DNA of 58,792 nt from assembly GCA_963575745.1 (NCBI GenBank), contig CAUYUJ010005754.1, positions 1 to 58,792 of the forward strand, read 5' to 3'. The notes beneath the pieces were generated by a model. That model made no database searches. It was not told the DNA's origin and saw only the letters and a program-made list of their open reading frames with translations. Source of the DNA: Prorocentrum cordatum. Its lineage: Eukaryota > Sar > Dinophyceae > Prorocentrales > Prorocentraceae. Position 1 is the stretch's first letter. The number at the start of each line of letters is the position of its first letter. A program made the position numbers and the translations under genes. Below, in pieces: positions 42,102-51,590 of the stretch.

Positions 42102-45100
42102 ATGGAAGAGATCGAGCGACGCTTCCAGGCGCTCGAGGGAGCGTTGCAGGCTGCCGAACAACGGGTGCAGGCTGCCGAGGAGCGCGCCCTGGCGGCGGAG
42201 TCAGCAGCAGCGAGCGCAGGCGCCGCCGCGAGCAGGCCCGTGGCAGCGGCGAGGGCCGCGCCACAGGATCTGGTGGACACTCGGCTTCTAGCGAAGCCGA
42301 AGGCGTTCGGAGGCAGCGAGGACGAGCGGCCAGGGTGGAGCTTCAAGATGCTCGCGTACCTCGGGGCTCTCGACGAGCAGATGGCCAACGAGCTGACGGC
42401 GGCCATGACGTTCCCGCTGGAGGAGGTGAGGAACGCGAGGCTCCTGGAGGAAGGAGCGAGTCAGCGCAGTCGTCAGCTGTACTTCATCCTCGTCCTGCTG
42501 CTGGAAGGAGCTGCACTCCAGCTCATCAAGCCAGTCGGCGTCGGAGAAGGGTATCGGGCTTGGAGGACACTACAAGACATGTACGAGCCCGACAGACCCG
42601 GTCGCCATGCAGGACTGCTGCAAGAGCTGATCGCGTTCCAGTTCCCAGAGGACAACATCGCGGGGATGCTGGCGGACTTCGACTTCAAGGTCACGAAGTA
42701 CGAGAGCCAGAGCCACGAGAGGATTGGGGACAGGATCAAGATGGCGATCCTTCAGCGGGGGATTCAGGACGAAGCTCTTCGAGCGCACCTGGTCCACAAT
42801 GCGTCGAGGCTGGTCACGTGGGAGCTCATGCGCAACGAGGTGCACATGGTGATCTCGACGAGGAGCGCCATCTCAGCAGTGCCGCCACCAGTTCCGATGG
42901 ACACGAGCGCGGTGGAGAAGGCGAGGCGCGAGCGCGACAAGGGCAATGGAAAGAAGGGCAAGGAAGGCAAAGGCAGGAAGGGCAAGGGCGGCGACAACTC
43001 CACGGACCAGAGGAGCCAGGCGGCCAAGGACAGGGCCGAGAAACGGTGCTTCCACTGCCACAAGACCGGTCACGTCAAGAGCGAGTGCAGGAAGTTCCTC
43101 GCAGAGCAGAAGAAGAAGAAGAAGGGCACCAACGCGGTCGAGCAGGAGTCGAAGCCGACGGGAGCTCCACCAGCGGCGAGCGCCGCGGGGAGCGCGGCAC
43201 CGGTGATGGCGATCGCGACCGAAAGCGGGGCAGAGCCACTGTGGTGCCTCGCGATCGAGCTGGAAGAAGGGCAAGAGTCGTTATCGAGTGGAGCAGCAGC
43301 GACGCCCTCAGCACCAGCGACGACAGCGATCCACCTTCGTTCGAGCGGGCCGTCAAACGAGCACGCGCAGCAGAGGCAGCCATTCTTGGTCGGTGCCAGC
43401 CCAACCGAGCAGCTGAGCCAGCCAGAGGCAGCAAACGAGCACGAGCAGCCGAGGCAGCCATTCTTGGTCGGGGCCAGCCCGATCGAGCAGCTGAGCCAGC
43501 CAGGGGCAGCAGACGAGCACGAGACGTTCGAGAACAAGGAGATCATCGGTATCAATGAGCACTGGGTCATGGTGAATTCGGGTGCTGCGCGATCGGTGTG
43601 CCCGCCGAGTCACGGGGCCCACGAGACACTCAGAGACCTGAGCGAGCGCATCAGGCTGGTCGGAGCGAGCGGCGACGACATCCCGTGCCACGGCGAGCGC
43701 TTCGTCACGTACGCGAAGGACGGGCACAAGATCGGGGTGGACTACAAGGTCGCCGACGTCAAGAGGCCGCTGGGCGTGTCGCAGGCGGTCGACAAGGGCA
43801 CGTCGTGGGTGTTCACGCCGAGCGGGAGCTACATGATCCCGAAGCCGATCGAGTTCTCGGACCCAGACGCCGTGCCGCTGGTCAGGCGCAACGACTTGTT
43901 CTACCTCAAGATGGACAGGTACGGTGAAGGCGTCAAGAACTCGCTCGTCATGCCGGTGCGGGGCGAGGAGCCAGGAGGCGAGCCCGGCGGCGCATCAGCC
44001 GCGTCCAGGGCAGCGGCGAGGGCCGCGCTCCAGGGCGGCGGCGGCGGAGGGGCTGCCGCGACCCGCGCTCAGGCCGAGGCGAGCGAGCCGGCAGCGCAGG
44101 CAGTGCTCGAGGAGTCCGTGCCAGTTCGAGTCAAGAAGGATCCGGTGAAGCCAAGCCTGGCCGAGCAGAGGACGCACGAGCTGGTGCACATTCCGGCGAG
44201 GTCCTGGTGCTGGGTGTGCGTCAGATCCAAGTTCACGGACGACCCGCACTACAAGGCCGGGCACGAGCGCACGGGCGACGAGGTCCAGATCGACTACTAC
44301 TTCCTGGGCCAGCTGAGCATCCTCAACATGGTGCACATGAACTCCCAAGCTATTCATGGCATCATGGGGCCGAAGGGTACCGACGCCTACATGGTCAAGA
44401 CAGCGGTCGCCACCCTTGAGAACTGGGGGCTGGATCGCATCGTGCTGAAGCACGACCAGGAGGCGTCGATCACGGCCCTGGCGAGGGAGATCAAGGCTCA
44501 GCGGAAGGCGCCCACGATGATCGAGTCAGCTCAGCGGGCTAACCATCATGGAGTCGGTGGAGTGGAGCGCGCCAACGAGGAGCTCGGCAAGCAGATCAGG
44601 GCGCTGCTGTTCTCGGTGGGCGACAACTACAAGCGGGAGCTCCCAGCCGATCATGGGCTTCTACCTTGGCTCATTCGGCACGCTGGCTGGCAGCTCAACC
44701 GCTTCGCGGTGCACGGCAACGGCAAGACGACCTACGAGGTGCTCAAGGGGAGGCCATATCGGGGCGAGCTCGTCAACTTCGCGGAGAGCGTTTGGGCGAG
44801 GGACCCCACGCCGACCTCCAAGCTGCAGCCTCGGTGGCACGCGGCGGTGTGGCTGGGCAAGACAGAGGTTTCGGACGAGCACCTGGTGGCGGGTCCAACG
44901 CGCACGACGAGGGTGCGCACGGTGAGACGGCGACCGGAGGGCGAGCGGTTCGTGCTGGAGGAGCTGGACAAGTTCGCTGGGGTGCCGTGGGACATGCACC
45001 GGGCTCCACAGATCGGCATCGTGCCGGCGGGAGCGCCCCAGGTGGAGCCGAACCAGCAGCGGCTGATGCCGCCACCTCCGCCACCGCCGGTGGCCTTACC

Positions 45101-46742
45101 GGCTGCGGGCCCGGAGGCGCTGGTGCCACCAGCGATGGTCGGGCCGGCGCCGCCCGCGGGGCCAGGAGGCGCAGGGCTGAGGTCGACGTACAACACGAGG
45201 GCGTTGATCGACAAGTACGGCTGGACCCCCATGTGCCCGAGGTGCGTCACAGGCATGGGATCGCACAGCGAGGAGTGCCGGAAGAGGATCGAGAACGAGC
45301 TGCGCAAGGAGGAGATGGCCAGGGCAGCGGCGGAGGCCGCGCCCTCGTCGGCAGCGGCGGGGGCTGCGCCGACGCCGGCGGCGGCGGGAGCCGCGCCGGG
45401 GCCAGCGGCTGGGGCTGGAGACGGCAGGCCAGGATCGTCCGGAGATGCCAGCATGGCGCCTCGCGACGACCAGGGCGAGGCGTCGGCGAAGAGGCCGCGC
45501 CAGACAGCGGCGATCACAGTCGGGTCGCTCGCAGTCGGGGCCTTCGTGGAGATCAATCCCTGCACGTACGAAGGCCTGGACCAGCAGTCCCACGAGGAGC
45601 TCGAGACGGTCACGGAGATCGAGAGCTGCGAGCCGCTGGAGATCGGGATGTTCGAGGTCAGCCCCGTCGAGCCGGCGGCGATCACGGTCCTGCCAGACAC
45701 GGAGAAGCACGTGTACGACGCGAGGAGCGGGAAGGAGCTCCCCAGGGACCTGGTCAGGCGCGGGCGCGAGGCCGAGATCGAGGAGATGCGGCGACACGGC
45801 GTCTTCGAGGAGGTCCGCGTGGCCGAGAGTCGGGGCAAGGTGGTGCGTTTCAAGTGGGTCGAGGACCTGCGCGCCAAGGACGGCGCCCCCTTCGTTCGTT
45901 CCCGAGGCGTCGCCATGGAGATCAACACGTACGGCCGAGAGGACTGCAACGCGGGCACGCCGCCGATCGCCATCGTCAGGGCGATCGTCTCCTTGGCGGC
46001 GACGAAGAAGGGTCGGAGGCATCTCTCGGTGCATGACGTGCACGTGGCGTTATTCCACGCCGACCTCGACGAGTGGATCGTCGTCATCCCGCCTCCAGGA
46101 CTTAGGAGAGACGGGTACGTGTGGCAGCTCCGGAAGGCCATGTACGGCACGCGCAAGGCGGCACAGGCCTGGCAGGAGTACGTGGCCGGGGTGTTCAAGA
46201 AGAACAACTGGACGCGCATCGCGGTGGCGGCGGGCGTGTACCACGAGCCTCTCTTGGACATGACCTCGGCGATCCACGGTGACGACATCTTGACCGAGGG
46301 CGAGGAGGAATCCCTGGATGTCCTGGACCAGCAGCTGATGGCGAGCATGGACGTCAAGTGCATCGGTCGTGTCGGGCCGGATGGCGTTCGCGAGCTCCCA
46401 TACCTCAAGCGCAAGATCAGGTGGACGGGCAAGGGGTTCGTCTGGATCGGCGACACGAAGCACGTGACGAGGTGCGTGGAGCTGCTGGGCCTTACGGAGA
46501 GCAAGCCGGCGGACACGCCTGGGAGCAAGGCCACGGGCAAGAGCGTCCGGGAGGCGCTGGATCCAGTTCGCGGTGAAGGTGATCCTCACGGACATGGGGA
46601 AGCCCACAGTCATCAGCATGCTCCGGCTGAGGCGGTGCGTGCGGTATCTCCACGGTCGGCGCGAGCTCGGGTGGTTCTACGAGGAGCAGGAGATGCCCAA
46701 GGCGGTTCTCTACGAGACGGACTCGGACTGGGCAGAGGATGA
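42102..46742 (+). CDS. Copia gag-pol polyprotein (gag, protease, integrase, RT)
   Basis: A 1546-codon frame. Residues ~1-50 form an Ala/Glu-rich coiled coil. Gag follows, with a Lys/Gly-rich stretch and the zinc knuckle CFHCHKTGHVKSEC at ~315. Near residue 491 the protease motif reads VNSGA where the catalytic Asp of V-D-S/T-G is expected. Integrase shows a HELVHIPARSWCWVC zinc site, then Asp in VQIDYYF, Asp in LKHDQE and Glu in GVERAN. Reverse transcriptase shows LSVHDVHVALFHADLDEW and the catalytic HGDDIL. After residue ~1480 the frame passes into unrelated sequence: about 60 residues between reverse transcriptase and RNase H are missing and the true frame shifts. The Met was chosen as the first before the coiled coil, 238 bp past the binding site. 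Probably inactive as it stands. Confidence 0.85.
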   Translation: MEEIERRFQALEGALQAAEQRVQAAEERALAAESAAASAGAAASRPVAAARAAPQDLVDTRLLAKPKAFGGSEDERPGWSFKMLAYLGALDEQMANELTAAMTFPLEEVRNARLLEEGASQRSRQLYFILVLLLEGAALQLIKPVGVGEGYRAWRTLQDMYEPDRPGRHAGLLQELIAFQFPEDNIAGMLADFDFKVTKYESQSHERIGDRIKMAILQRGIQDEALRAHLVHNASRLVTWELMRNEVHMVISTRSAISAVPPPVPMDTSAVEKARRERDKGNGKKGKEGKGRKGKGGDNSTDQRSQAAKDRAEKRCFHCHKTGHVKSECRKFLAEQKKKKKGTNAVEQESKPTGAPPAASAAGSAAPVMAIATESGAEPLWCLAIELEEGQESLSSGAAATPSAPATTAIHLRSSGPSNEHAQQRQPFLVGASPTEQLSQPEAANEHEQPRQPFLVGASPIEQLSQPGAADEHETFENKEIIGINEHWVMVNSGAARSVCPPSHGAHETLRDLSERIRLVGASGDDIPCHGERFVTYAKDGHKIGVDYKVADVKRPLGVSQAVDKGTSWVFTPSGSYMIPKPIEFSDPDAVPLVRRNDLFYLKMDRYGEGVKNSLVMPVRGEEPGGEPGGASAASRAAARAALQGGGGGGAAATRAQAEASEPAAQAVLEESVPVRVKKDPVKPSLAEQRTHELVHIPARSWCWVCVRSKFTDDPHYKAGHERTGDEVQIDYYFLGQLSILNMVHMNSQAIHGIMGPKGTDAYMVKTAVATLENWGLDRIVLKHDQEASITALAREIKAQRKAPTMIESAQRANHHGVGGVERANEELGKQIRALLFSVGDNYKRELPADHGLLPWLIRHAGWQLNRFAVHGNGKTTYEVLKGRPYRGELVNFAESVWARDPTPTSKLQPRWHAAVWLGKTEVSDEHLVAGPTRTTRVRTVRRRPEGERFVLEELDKFAGVPWDMHRAPQIGIVPAGAPQVEPNQQRLMPPPPPPPVALPAAGPEALVPPAMVGPAPPAGPGGAGLRSTYNTRALIDKYGWTPMCPRCVTGMGSHSEECRKRIENELRKEEMARAAAEAAPSSAAAGAAPTPAAAGAAPGPAAGAGDGRPGSSGDASMAPRDDQGEASAKRPRQTAAITVGSLAVGAFVEINPCTYEGLDQQSHEELETVTEIESCEPLEIGMFEVSPVEPAAITVLPDTEKHVYDARSGKELPRDLVRRGREAEIEEMRRHGVFEEVRVAESRGKVVRFKWVEDLRAKDGAPFVRSRGVAMEINTYGREDCNAGTPPIAIVRAIVSLAATKKGRRHLSVHDVHVALFHADLDEWIVVIPPPGLRRDGYVWQLRKAMYGTRKAAQAWQEYVAGVFKKNNWTRIAVAAGVYHEPLLDMTSAIHGDDILTEGEEESLDVLDQQLMASMDVKCIGRVGPDGVRELPYLKRKIRWTGKGFVWIGDTKHVTRCVELLGLTESKPADTPGSKATGKSVREALDPVRGEGDPHGHGEAHSHQHAPAEAVRAVSPRSARARVVLRGAGDAQGGSLRDGLGLGRG

Positions 46743-47121
46743 GATCACGAGGAAATCGACCAGCTTTTTGTTTTTTTTTGTTTTTTTTCTTTTTTCTTTT
46801 ATTTGGTTTTTCTTGTCTTTTTGTTTTTTCCTCTTTTTTCTCTTTTTTTTTTATTTTTTTCTTGTTTTTTTTTTTTCTTTTTCTTTTTTTTTTTTTTCTT
46901 TTTTTGTTTTCCGATCCTTTCTTCTTTGTTTATTTTTTTTTTTTTATTTTTTTTTTTTCCTACCTTTTTTTTTCGATGTACGGCTCTTTGGCAGCCACCT
47001 CCTGGAGACCCAGGTGGCATCGCTCGAGGCAAGACGTCGTCCGCTCAGCAGCGGAGGAGCCGAGTTCTACGCCCCATCGGCGAGGCGCGGCGATGTTGCG
47101 ATCATGATGCGGCAGTTATAA
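46560..47121 (+). pseudogene. Copia RNase H, shifted and split by a T-rich block
   Basis: In the +1 frame relative to gag-pol, the sequence gives RCVRYLHGRRELGWFY, then YETDSDWAEDEITRKSTS, matching the copia RNase H pattern (D-S-D-W-A-x-D, R-K-S-T-S). A T-rich block of about 210 bp (46766-46976) then intervenes. The domain resumes as FGSHLLETQVASLEARRRPL and SSGGAEFYAPS, where S-S-x-E-A-E-Y/F-Y-A is usual, so the first Glu is now Gly. The frame remains open across the block, reading mostly Phe and Leu. Confidence 0.7.
46766..46976. repeat. T-rich block inside copia RNase H
   Basis: About 210 bases of T with scattered G, C and A. It falls directly after the conserved RKSTS and before the continuing domain, as the other homopolymer blocks fall inside coding or array sequence. 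Confidence 0.85.
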
Positions 47122-47266
47122 CCAGGCAGTTGTGGCCTCGAGGTAGCGTCGAAGACGAAGAGGTTCACGCGACCGAATGCAGGCAGGGCCCCGATCGCGA
47201 CGCGCACATCGGCAGTGCAAAGTTACGGCATCTACAGATACCTGGAGACCCTTTTGATTTTGGTGG

Positions 47267-47740
47267 GTGCAGGAACGAGTCAGGCTCGGCGAGCTACAGC
47301 TCGGGCGAGTCGACACGGAGAGCAACAGGAGCGACTTGGGGACCAAGCATCTGGACGGCAAGCGGGTGCTCAAGTTGCTGGAGATGTCCAACCTGCGGCT
47401 TCTGACCAAGGGGCTCGCCGCGGGCGTGGGCGTCACTTTCACGGAGGCGGCCGATCACGGAGACAAGCAGTGCTCCACGGCCGCTGACGACGAGGTCGAG
47501 TCGAACATCGGCTCGATCGTTCTCGCCATGATCGTGTTCATCATCGTGCTGGTGCTCGCGGTCAAGGGCGCAGTTGTGTGCACGAGAGGGGCGGTGCAGC
47601 TCTTCTCATCTAGGGCGGCGAGTGCTGCCCCACCAGCGGGAGCGGCGAGGGCGCCCCGCAGGCCGACGGCACGGCGAGGCCCGAGGCGGCGTCGAAGGAC
47701 GCGCCTGAGGGGCATGTCGTTTCTCGGGCAGCGGCGATAG
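47267..47740 (+). CDS. Copia 3' region: RNase H tail and a membrane segment
   Basis: The frame opens with LGRVDTESNRSDLGTKHLDG and KRVLKLLEMSNLRL, the usual last block of copia RNase H (N-x-A/S-D-x-x-T-K). After an acidic stretch comes one strongly hydrophobic segment (IGSIVLAMIVFIIVLVLAV) that could span a membrane, then a Cys and a basic Ala/Arg-rich region. A membrane helix after RNase H is not part of the standard copia polyprotein. It may mark an added domain or an envelope-like remnant, but there is too little to call it envelope. Confidence 0.5.
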   Translation: MQERVRLGELQLGRVDTESNRSDLGTKHLDGKRVLKLLEMSNLRLLTKGLAAGVGVTFTEAADHGDKQCSTAADDEVESNIGSIVLAMIVFIIVLVLAVKGAVVCTRGAVQLFSSRAASAAPPAGAARAPRRPTARRGPRRRRRTRLRGMSFLGQRR

Positions 47741-48048
47741 CTGCGCCTGAGCGGGTCGCCGAAGGGCGAGACCTCGGTTCGGAGTACTTCGGGAAGATGC
47801 TGGCTGAGGCCACCGTGGCAGAGCTCAAGGAGGAGCTCAGGTGGCGGAAGCTGCCAGTGAGCGGCTTGAAGGCGGACCTCATCGTCCGTCTGTCGAGGGA
47901 CGGCGGCCAGCACATGGCCAGCAGTGAGGGGCTGGCTGCAGCGGCGTGGGCCGCGCGGCTGGTTCCAGGCAGGGTGCCTATCCGAGCGTTTCGCTCGGAT
48001 GCGAGTCTAGGCTCGCACCTAGGCGCGCTTCTCAGCAGCACGGGGTAG
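47700..48048 (+). CDS. Copia 3' region: SAP-like DNA-binding domain
   Basis: In the next frame, TVAELKEELRWRKLPVSGLK followed by ADLIVRLSRD fits the SAP motif (two short helices, L-K-x-x-L-x-x-x-x-L-P-V-S-G-x-K-x-x-L), which binds AT-rich or scaffold DNA. The frame ends at 48048. It is probably the end of the same original protein as 47267-47740, separated by one frame change. What it does in the element is unknown; tethering to chromatin is one possibility. Confidence 0.5.
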
Positions 48049-48228
48049 GTCCGAGCCGAATGCAAGACCCTTTGAGGGCCACCCAAGACGGGTGAGGGCG
48101 CGGCCAGAGGCCGCTCCTTTGAGCCGAGGGCGCGCGTCGGGCGCGGGCGCGCGGGAGCCACGGCGGGGACGCCCGCTTTGGCTTGAGCTTGAGCCTTCAG
48201 ATGGAGGCTCGAGCCGCAGTACAGAGAA

Positions 48229-48256
48229 GATGCAAGGCGATGCGCTCGCCTGCATC
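48229..48256. promoter_or_regulatory. Hairpin just before the right LTR
   Basis: GATGCAAGGCGA faces TCGCCTGCATC around a four- or five-base loop, nine bases before the LTR. It may help end formation, or may be incidental. Confidence 0.35.
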
Positions 48257-48265
48257 TTGGAGGCG

Positions 48266-48320
48266 TGTTGACTGTACATGCTAATATGTAGCCCCTTGGT
48301 CCAAGTAAAAACCATCAACA
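48266..48320 (+). repeat. Right LTR (55 bp)
   Basis: Identical to the left LTR except for one base; GAATG follows at 48321-48325. The single difference suggests a fairly recent insertion. Confidence 0.88.
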
Positions 48321-49140
48321 GAATGGCTCTTCCAGATTTCTCTGCTCCACGAGCGACGCGGCTTGTGTCGAGCAGTGCCCCTAAAGGACTACGCATCCAT
48401 CGCAAGATCGTTCTCAAATGCGAAAGGTATTTACCAAGCGAAGAAGCACTGCGAAAGAGAACGACAAACGCATCCACTTGCGCATCTGCTGGGGGCCAGG
48501 GCTCAAGCTTGTGTAGAATACAATTCTGTCCGTAAAGGCGAAGCGCTGAAGCGTAGCCCGAAGCACTCGCCTTCCAGCCACAGAACTCAATCCACATCGC
48601 TTCCTCCTCGAAACTTTCCCCAGATCTGCTCTGAGACCGCCGTTCCGCTTCTGCCCGGGGCGTTTGCGCTGGCGGTGCAAGCAGCAACGCATCGACAGCA
48701 GCCATTGCGCTGATTGCGTCGGCCAGAATCTTTGGCGGAGGCAAATGTGCAGATCGCCGCGCTGCGGCGCATAAGGCCAAAGCTGCCATGGCTCTCCGCT
48801 GCTTCCCTGAATCTCCCGGTGCCGCTGCTCGTCTCGCCGGCGGTGGACCGGCAGCCGGAATTGGCTTGGCATGCGCCCGTGGTGGCGCGGACGGTGTAGC
48901 ACTGACATTCGATTGCGAACATGCCCAGAGAAATCTTTCTACGAAATCCTTGCTCCAAGTCTGCAGCGGCGTCCAAATCTCAGTTGCCTCACTGACTGAA
49001 AGGCCGAGGAAATCAGAGGCATGCGCTGCGCCCTCCTGGAGCAACCTCCGCTCTAATCCCTCCAAATCGCCAGAATGACCGGAAGCTGCCGCTGCTCTGC
49101 GCAACAGAGGTGATAGCCATGTCTGCACGTGGACGCACAC
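48321..49140 (-). pseudogene. DIRS-like tyrosine recombinase 1, N-terminal part
   Basis: The N-terminal part of the recombinase whose catalytic half is at 40980-41796. It contains a hydrophobic/Ala-rich domain, a Pro/Ala-rich linker, then WIEFCGWKASASGYASALRL and GKYLSHLRTILRWMRSPLG. These match WVEFCGWRRSAPQYASAVQL and GRYLSHIRSVVALLRYPLG in the second copy (55146-56084). The reading frame runs into the copia LTR after GRAI. The start Met at 49140 is the first in frame; its true start is not certain. Confidence 0.7.
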
Positions 49141-49149
49141 GTCTGTCTC

Positions 49150-49512
49150 CTACCGAGGTTCCTTGGGCAGCAGCCCGGCTGGCATCGATAAAGAAAGCAG
49201 ACCACTGCTCATGTAAAAGCTAAGCCAAGCCGGCTTCGAGCCAGACGCTACGGAAATCGTCACTGCACAATCTGCCGAGCAGCAGTCAATCATCATTCTC
49301 TGCAGCACTACCACACCACATGATCCTTGAACAGCGCCGGCCCTGACAATTCGAAAGTGAAGCCGGCTCGCGGGAAGCTGCAAAGAAGGACCCCTGCAAT
49401 CTATTGCAGGCCACAAACGATGGATGAGATGATGACAGCCGATGCATTTCTCGATTGCACGGCCTTCCTTGTTCAGTGGGTGTGCCACGGCAATCGGGCT
49501 GGCCAGTCCCAT
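49150..49512 (-). CDS. Small open frame between RT and recombinase
   Basis: A 120-codon frame overlaps the 3' end of the RT gene by 40 bp and stops just before the recombinase start. It has several Cys and His (CIGCHHLIHRLWPAIDC), but I recognise no domain. It could be a true accessory frame of the element or chance. Confidence 0.2.
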   Translation of the reverse strand: MGLASPIAVAHPLNKEGRAIEKCIGCHHLIHRLWPAIDCRGPSLQLPASRLHFRIVRAGAVQGSCGVVVLQRMMIDCCSADCAVTISVASGSKPAWLSFYMSSGLLSLSMPAGLLPKEPR

Positions 49513-51512
49513 CGCATTTGCCGGAAACCTCGCTTTGCGAAGTCGGCACGAGATGCCTCAAAAGACTCATCTCTCGTGGGGCCGTCCGCCAAATTTAATT
49601 TTGACGGTGCGCGCACTGCGTGCAGCAGGACGCCTGCAGCGGCTACAGTGAACCAAAAGTCATTGACAATCTCGTTGTAATCCTGTTGCCGGCTCGCGCC
49701 CCGGACAAGGGTATGGAGCGCGACGTTGCTGTCAATGAACAAAATGGTCTCGCAATCCTTGAGCCCACGCTCAAGGAGGAACTGCAAACTACACGCGGCC
49801 GCCACCAATTCCCACAGAGAGATCTGCGCACGGCGTGGTCGGGCCCATCGTTTTGCAACTGTGGGCACTGCGGCAGCAGACCAAACGCGCATAGCCGGAT
49901 GAGAAAGCACAAACGCAATCTTCCCATCGCCAGCGGCGTCGGTGTAAACGAAACACCGCTGCACCTCACGTGGATGCAGCTGGACCACGCGCGTTGGGCA
50001 GGATCCCAGAAAATGCCGCCACCACAGGAGTGCATTCCGGACGCGCGTCGGAATCCTCGCACTCCTGCTGTTTGCTTGCCAATGCAAAGCAGCTAGATAA
50101 GCTCTGGCCCCACGGCCGAATACTACCGAGCCGCCCCAGCTGAGCCGACCTGCCAAACGCTTGGGTTCAGCTGGCCGAAGGGAATTGGCTTCTAAGGCGC
50201 CATCTATACAACTGATCCACTTCTCGAGCTTCTCACGACCGATCCAAAATGCAATTGCGCCTGGCCAAGCGCGGGCGCAGACTCCCAGGACAGTGGCGCT
50301 TGATGCATCGTCGACCGATTTCTTTTGATCCAAGTCCCAGCCTAGAAGCTTGATCACCTGGCGACTGCAATTCGCAGTGCCCCTCGGCCCTGCAAATTCA
50401 TACGAATGCTCTTCTTTGCGATCGGCCGAGAACAGATCATCGACAAAGCGGGGCGTGGCAATTAAAAACTCCTGCGCTAAGAACGCCTGGACAAAACTGC
50501 CAAAACGATGCCAAGAATGCACCGAGCTTAAAGCCCCGAAAGGACACGCGAGCAACTGCAGTCCTGAGTTCTCAGCTGCTGCCGCTGCCCACGAGACCAC
50601 TGCGAAACGCAAGTGGTCCGTGCGAAGAGGTAAACTCTTAAACGCGCTCTTGAAATCTTCCTTTCGGAAGCGAATCTCAGCGTGCTCGCCGCACCCTGCG
50701 ATTAAAGCAGACGCTAGACTCACCAGCGAATCTAAATTGTCGACTGGGAGAGCCTCCCCGACGCACGTAGCTGCATTCACATCGGAATCGCTAAAATCAT
50801 CCACGAGACGCACCTTCGGGATCAAATTGCCCTCTGCGCCCTCGCGGAAACCTTCAAACACAGGAAACCGAGCTGTTATAATGGAAGCCGCCGGCGACAG
50901 TGTTGTCCACCAAGCCTTCCGCGTCTCGACTTCCTCATCGCATTTGGCATTGAAAGCGTGCGAAATCGTAGGCTCAGCGATCTCGGACCGGCGAATCCGC
51001 TCCAGTGCTGAATTATTGGCGGAGCGGGCTCTTTCCAGCAGCACTTGTGCGCTTATGCAGTCTGGCTTATAATCCACTGCAGGCGAAGTGCCACTGCGCG
51101 GAAGCTGGCCTAGCAGCGGGAATCCGTGCTTTAAATCCTCAGCTAGCGCTGCGTCGGGCCACTCCATGGCAGACGCAATTTCAGCGAGCAAGCGGATATT
51201 CTTCTCTGGGCCCAATACCTCGCGCACATGGTACGGCAGGGTTGCGCGTTCCTGTGCCCAGGCGTGGCCCGTCACACGTTTCCGCTCGCGCCAAAATTCC
51301 AGCTTCTCTGCCCGAAAAGCACACAATTCAGCAGCGCTCATTGCCGTGGAGCGCTCCACTGCGTGCGCCAGAAGCGGCGGCAGAGGTACAAAGCCAGAGA
51401 CGCGAGGCAAAGAGTGGGCCCACTCGAGATGGGCCCAGGGAGTCATCGCCCCCACGCGGGGCGCATCGAACAGCAATGCGTCCACCGCGTCCTTAAAAGT
51501 GGCAAAAGGCAA
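49473..51512 (-). CDS. DIRS-like reverse transcriptase-RNase H
   Basis: A 679-codon frame, apparently intact. Reverse transcriptase motifs run from KVRLVDDFSDSDVN (~265) through IRFRKEDFKSAFKSLPL (~285, first Asp) to RFVDDLFSADR (~355, catalytic V-D-D). RNase H follows with CFVYTDAAGDGKIAF (~520), SLWELVAAACSLQFL (Glu), ILFIDSNVALHTLVRG (Asp) and NLADGPTRD (last Asp). This RT-RNase H with a separate tyrosine recombinase gene is the DIRS pattern. It would copy the element RNA into DNA. The N-terminal ~200 residues are unassigned. The gag-like frame ends 78 bp upstream. It is the only retroelement gene in the window without a visible lesion. Confidence 0.85.
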   Translation of the reverse strand: MPFATFKDAVDALLFDAPRVGAMTPWAHLEWAHSLPRVSGFVPLPPLLAHAVERSTAMSAAELCAFRAEKLEFWRERKRVTGHAWAQERATLPYHVREVLGPEKNIRLLAEIASAMEWPDAALAEDLKHGFPLLGQLPRSGTSPAVDYKPDCISAQVLLERARSANNSALERIRRSEIAEPTISHAFNAKCDEEVETRKAWWTTLSPAASIITARFPVFEGFREGAEGNLIPKVRLVDDFSDSDVNAATCVGEALPVDNLDSLVSLASALIAGCGEHAEIRFRKEDFKSAFKSLPLRTDHLRFAVVSWAAAAAENSGLQLLACPFGALSSVHSWHRFGSFVQAFLAQEFLIATPRFVDDLFSADRKEEHSYEFAGPRGTANCSRQVIKLLGWDLDQKKSVDDASSATVLGVCARAWPGAIAFWIGREKLEKWISCIDGALEANSLRPAEPKRLAGRLSWGGSVVFGRGARAYLAALHWQANSRSARIPTRVRNALLWWRHFLGSCPTRVVQLHPREVQRCFVYTDAAGDGKIAFVLSHPAMRVWSAAAVPTVAKRWARPRRAQISLWELVAAACSLQFLLERGLKDCETILFIDSNVALHTLVRGASRQQDYNEIVNDFWFTVAAAGVLLHAVRAPSKLNLADGPTRDESFEASRADFAKRGFRQMRWDWPARLPWHTH

Positions 51513-51590
51513 AACTGCAGAAGCGGAGCGCTCCCTACTGCTTGAACGGGTACCCCAGTCCGAGTCACTATCCGGACCACCATCGCCATC

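Larger units (their letters stand above)
41797..48320 (+). mobile_element. Copia-type LTR retrotransposon with 55-bp LTRs
   Basis: Direct repeats of 55 bp (41797-41851 and 48266-48320, one mismatch: CTAATCTG against CTAATATG) begin with TG and end with CA. They are flanked by GAATG. Inside are a primer-binding-like site, a gag-pol frame in copia order (integrase before reverse transcriptase) and an extra 3' region. The element lies in the tyrosine recombinase gene of the DIRS-like element, in the opposite orientation. Removing it with one GAATG leaves the recombinase frame continuous, which confirms the boundaries. LTRs this short are at the low extreme for the group. Confidence 0.88.

Noticed and set aside
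44732-46540. 602-codon minus-strand frame opposite the copia polyprotein
   Set aside because: It is an antisense shadow in GC-rich sequence; the plus strand carries all recognised motifs.
47455-47740. Envelope gene in the copia element
   Set aside because: There is only one hydrophobic segment, with no signal peptide, no fusion-type features and no long ectodomain.
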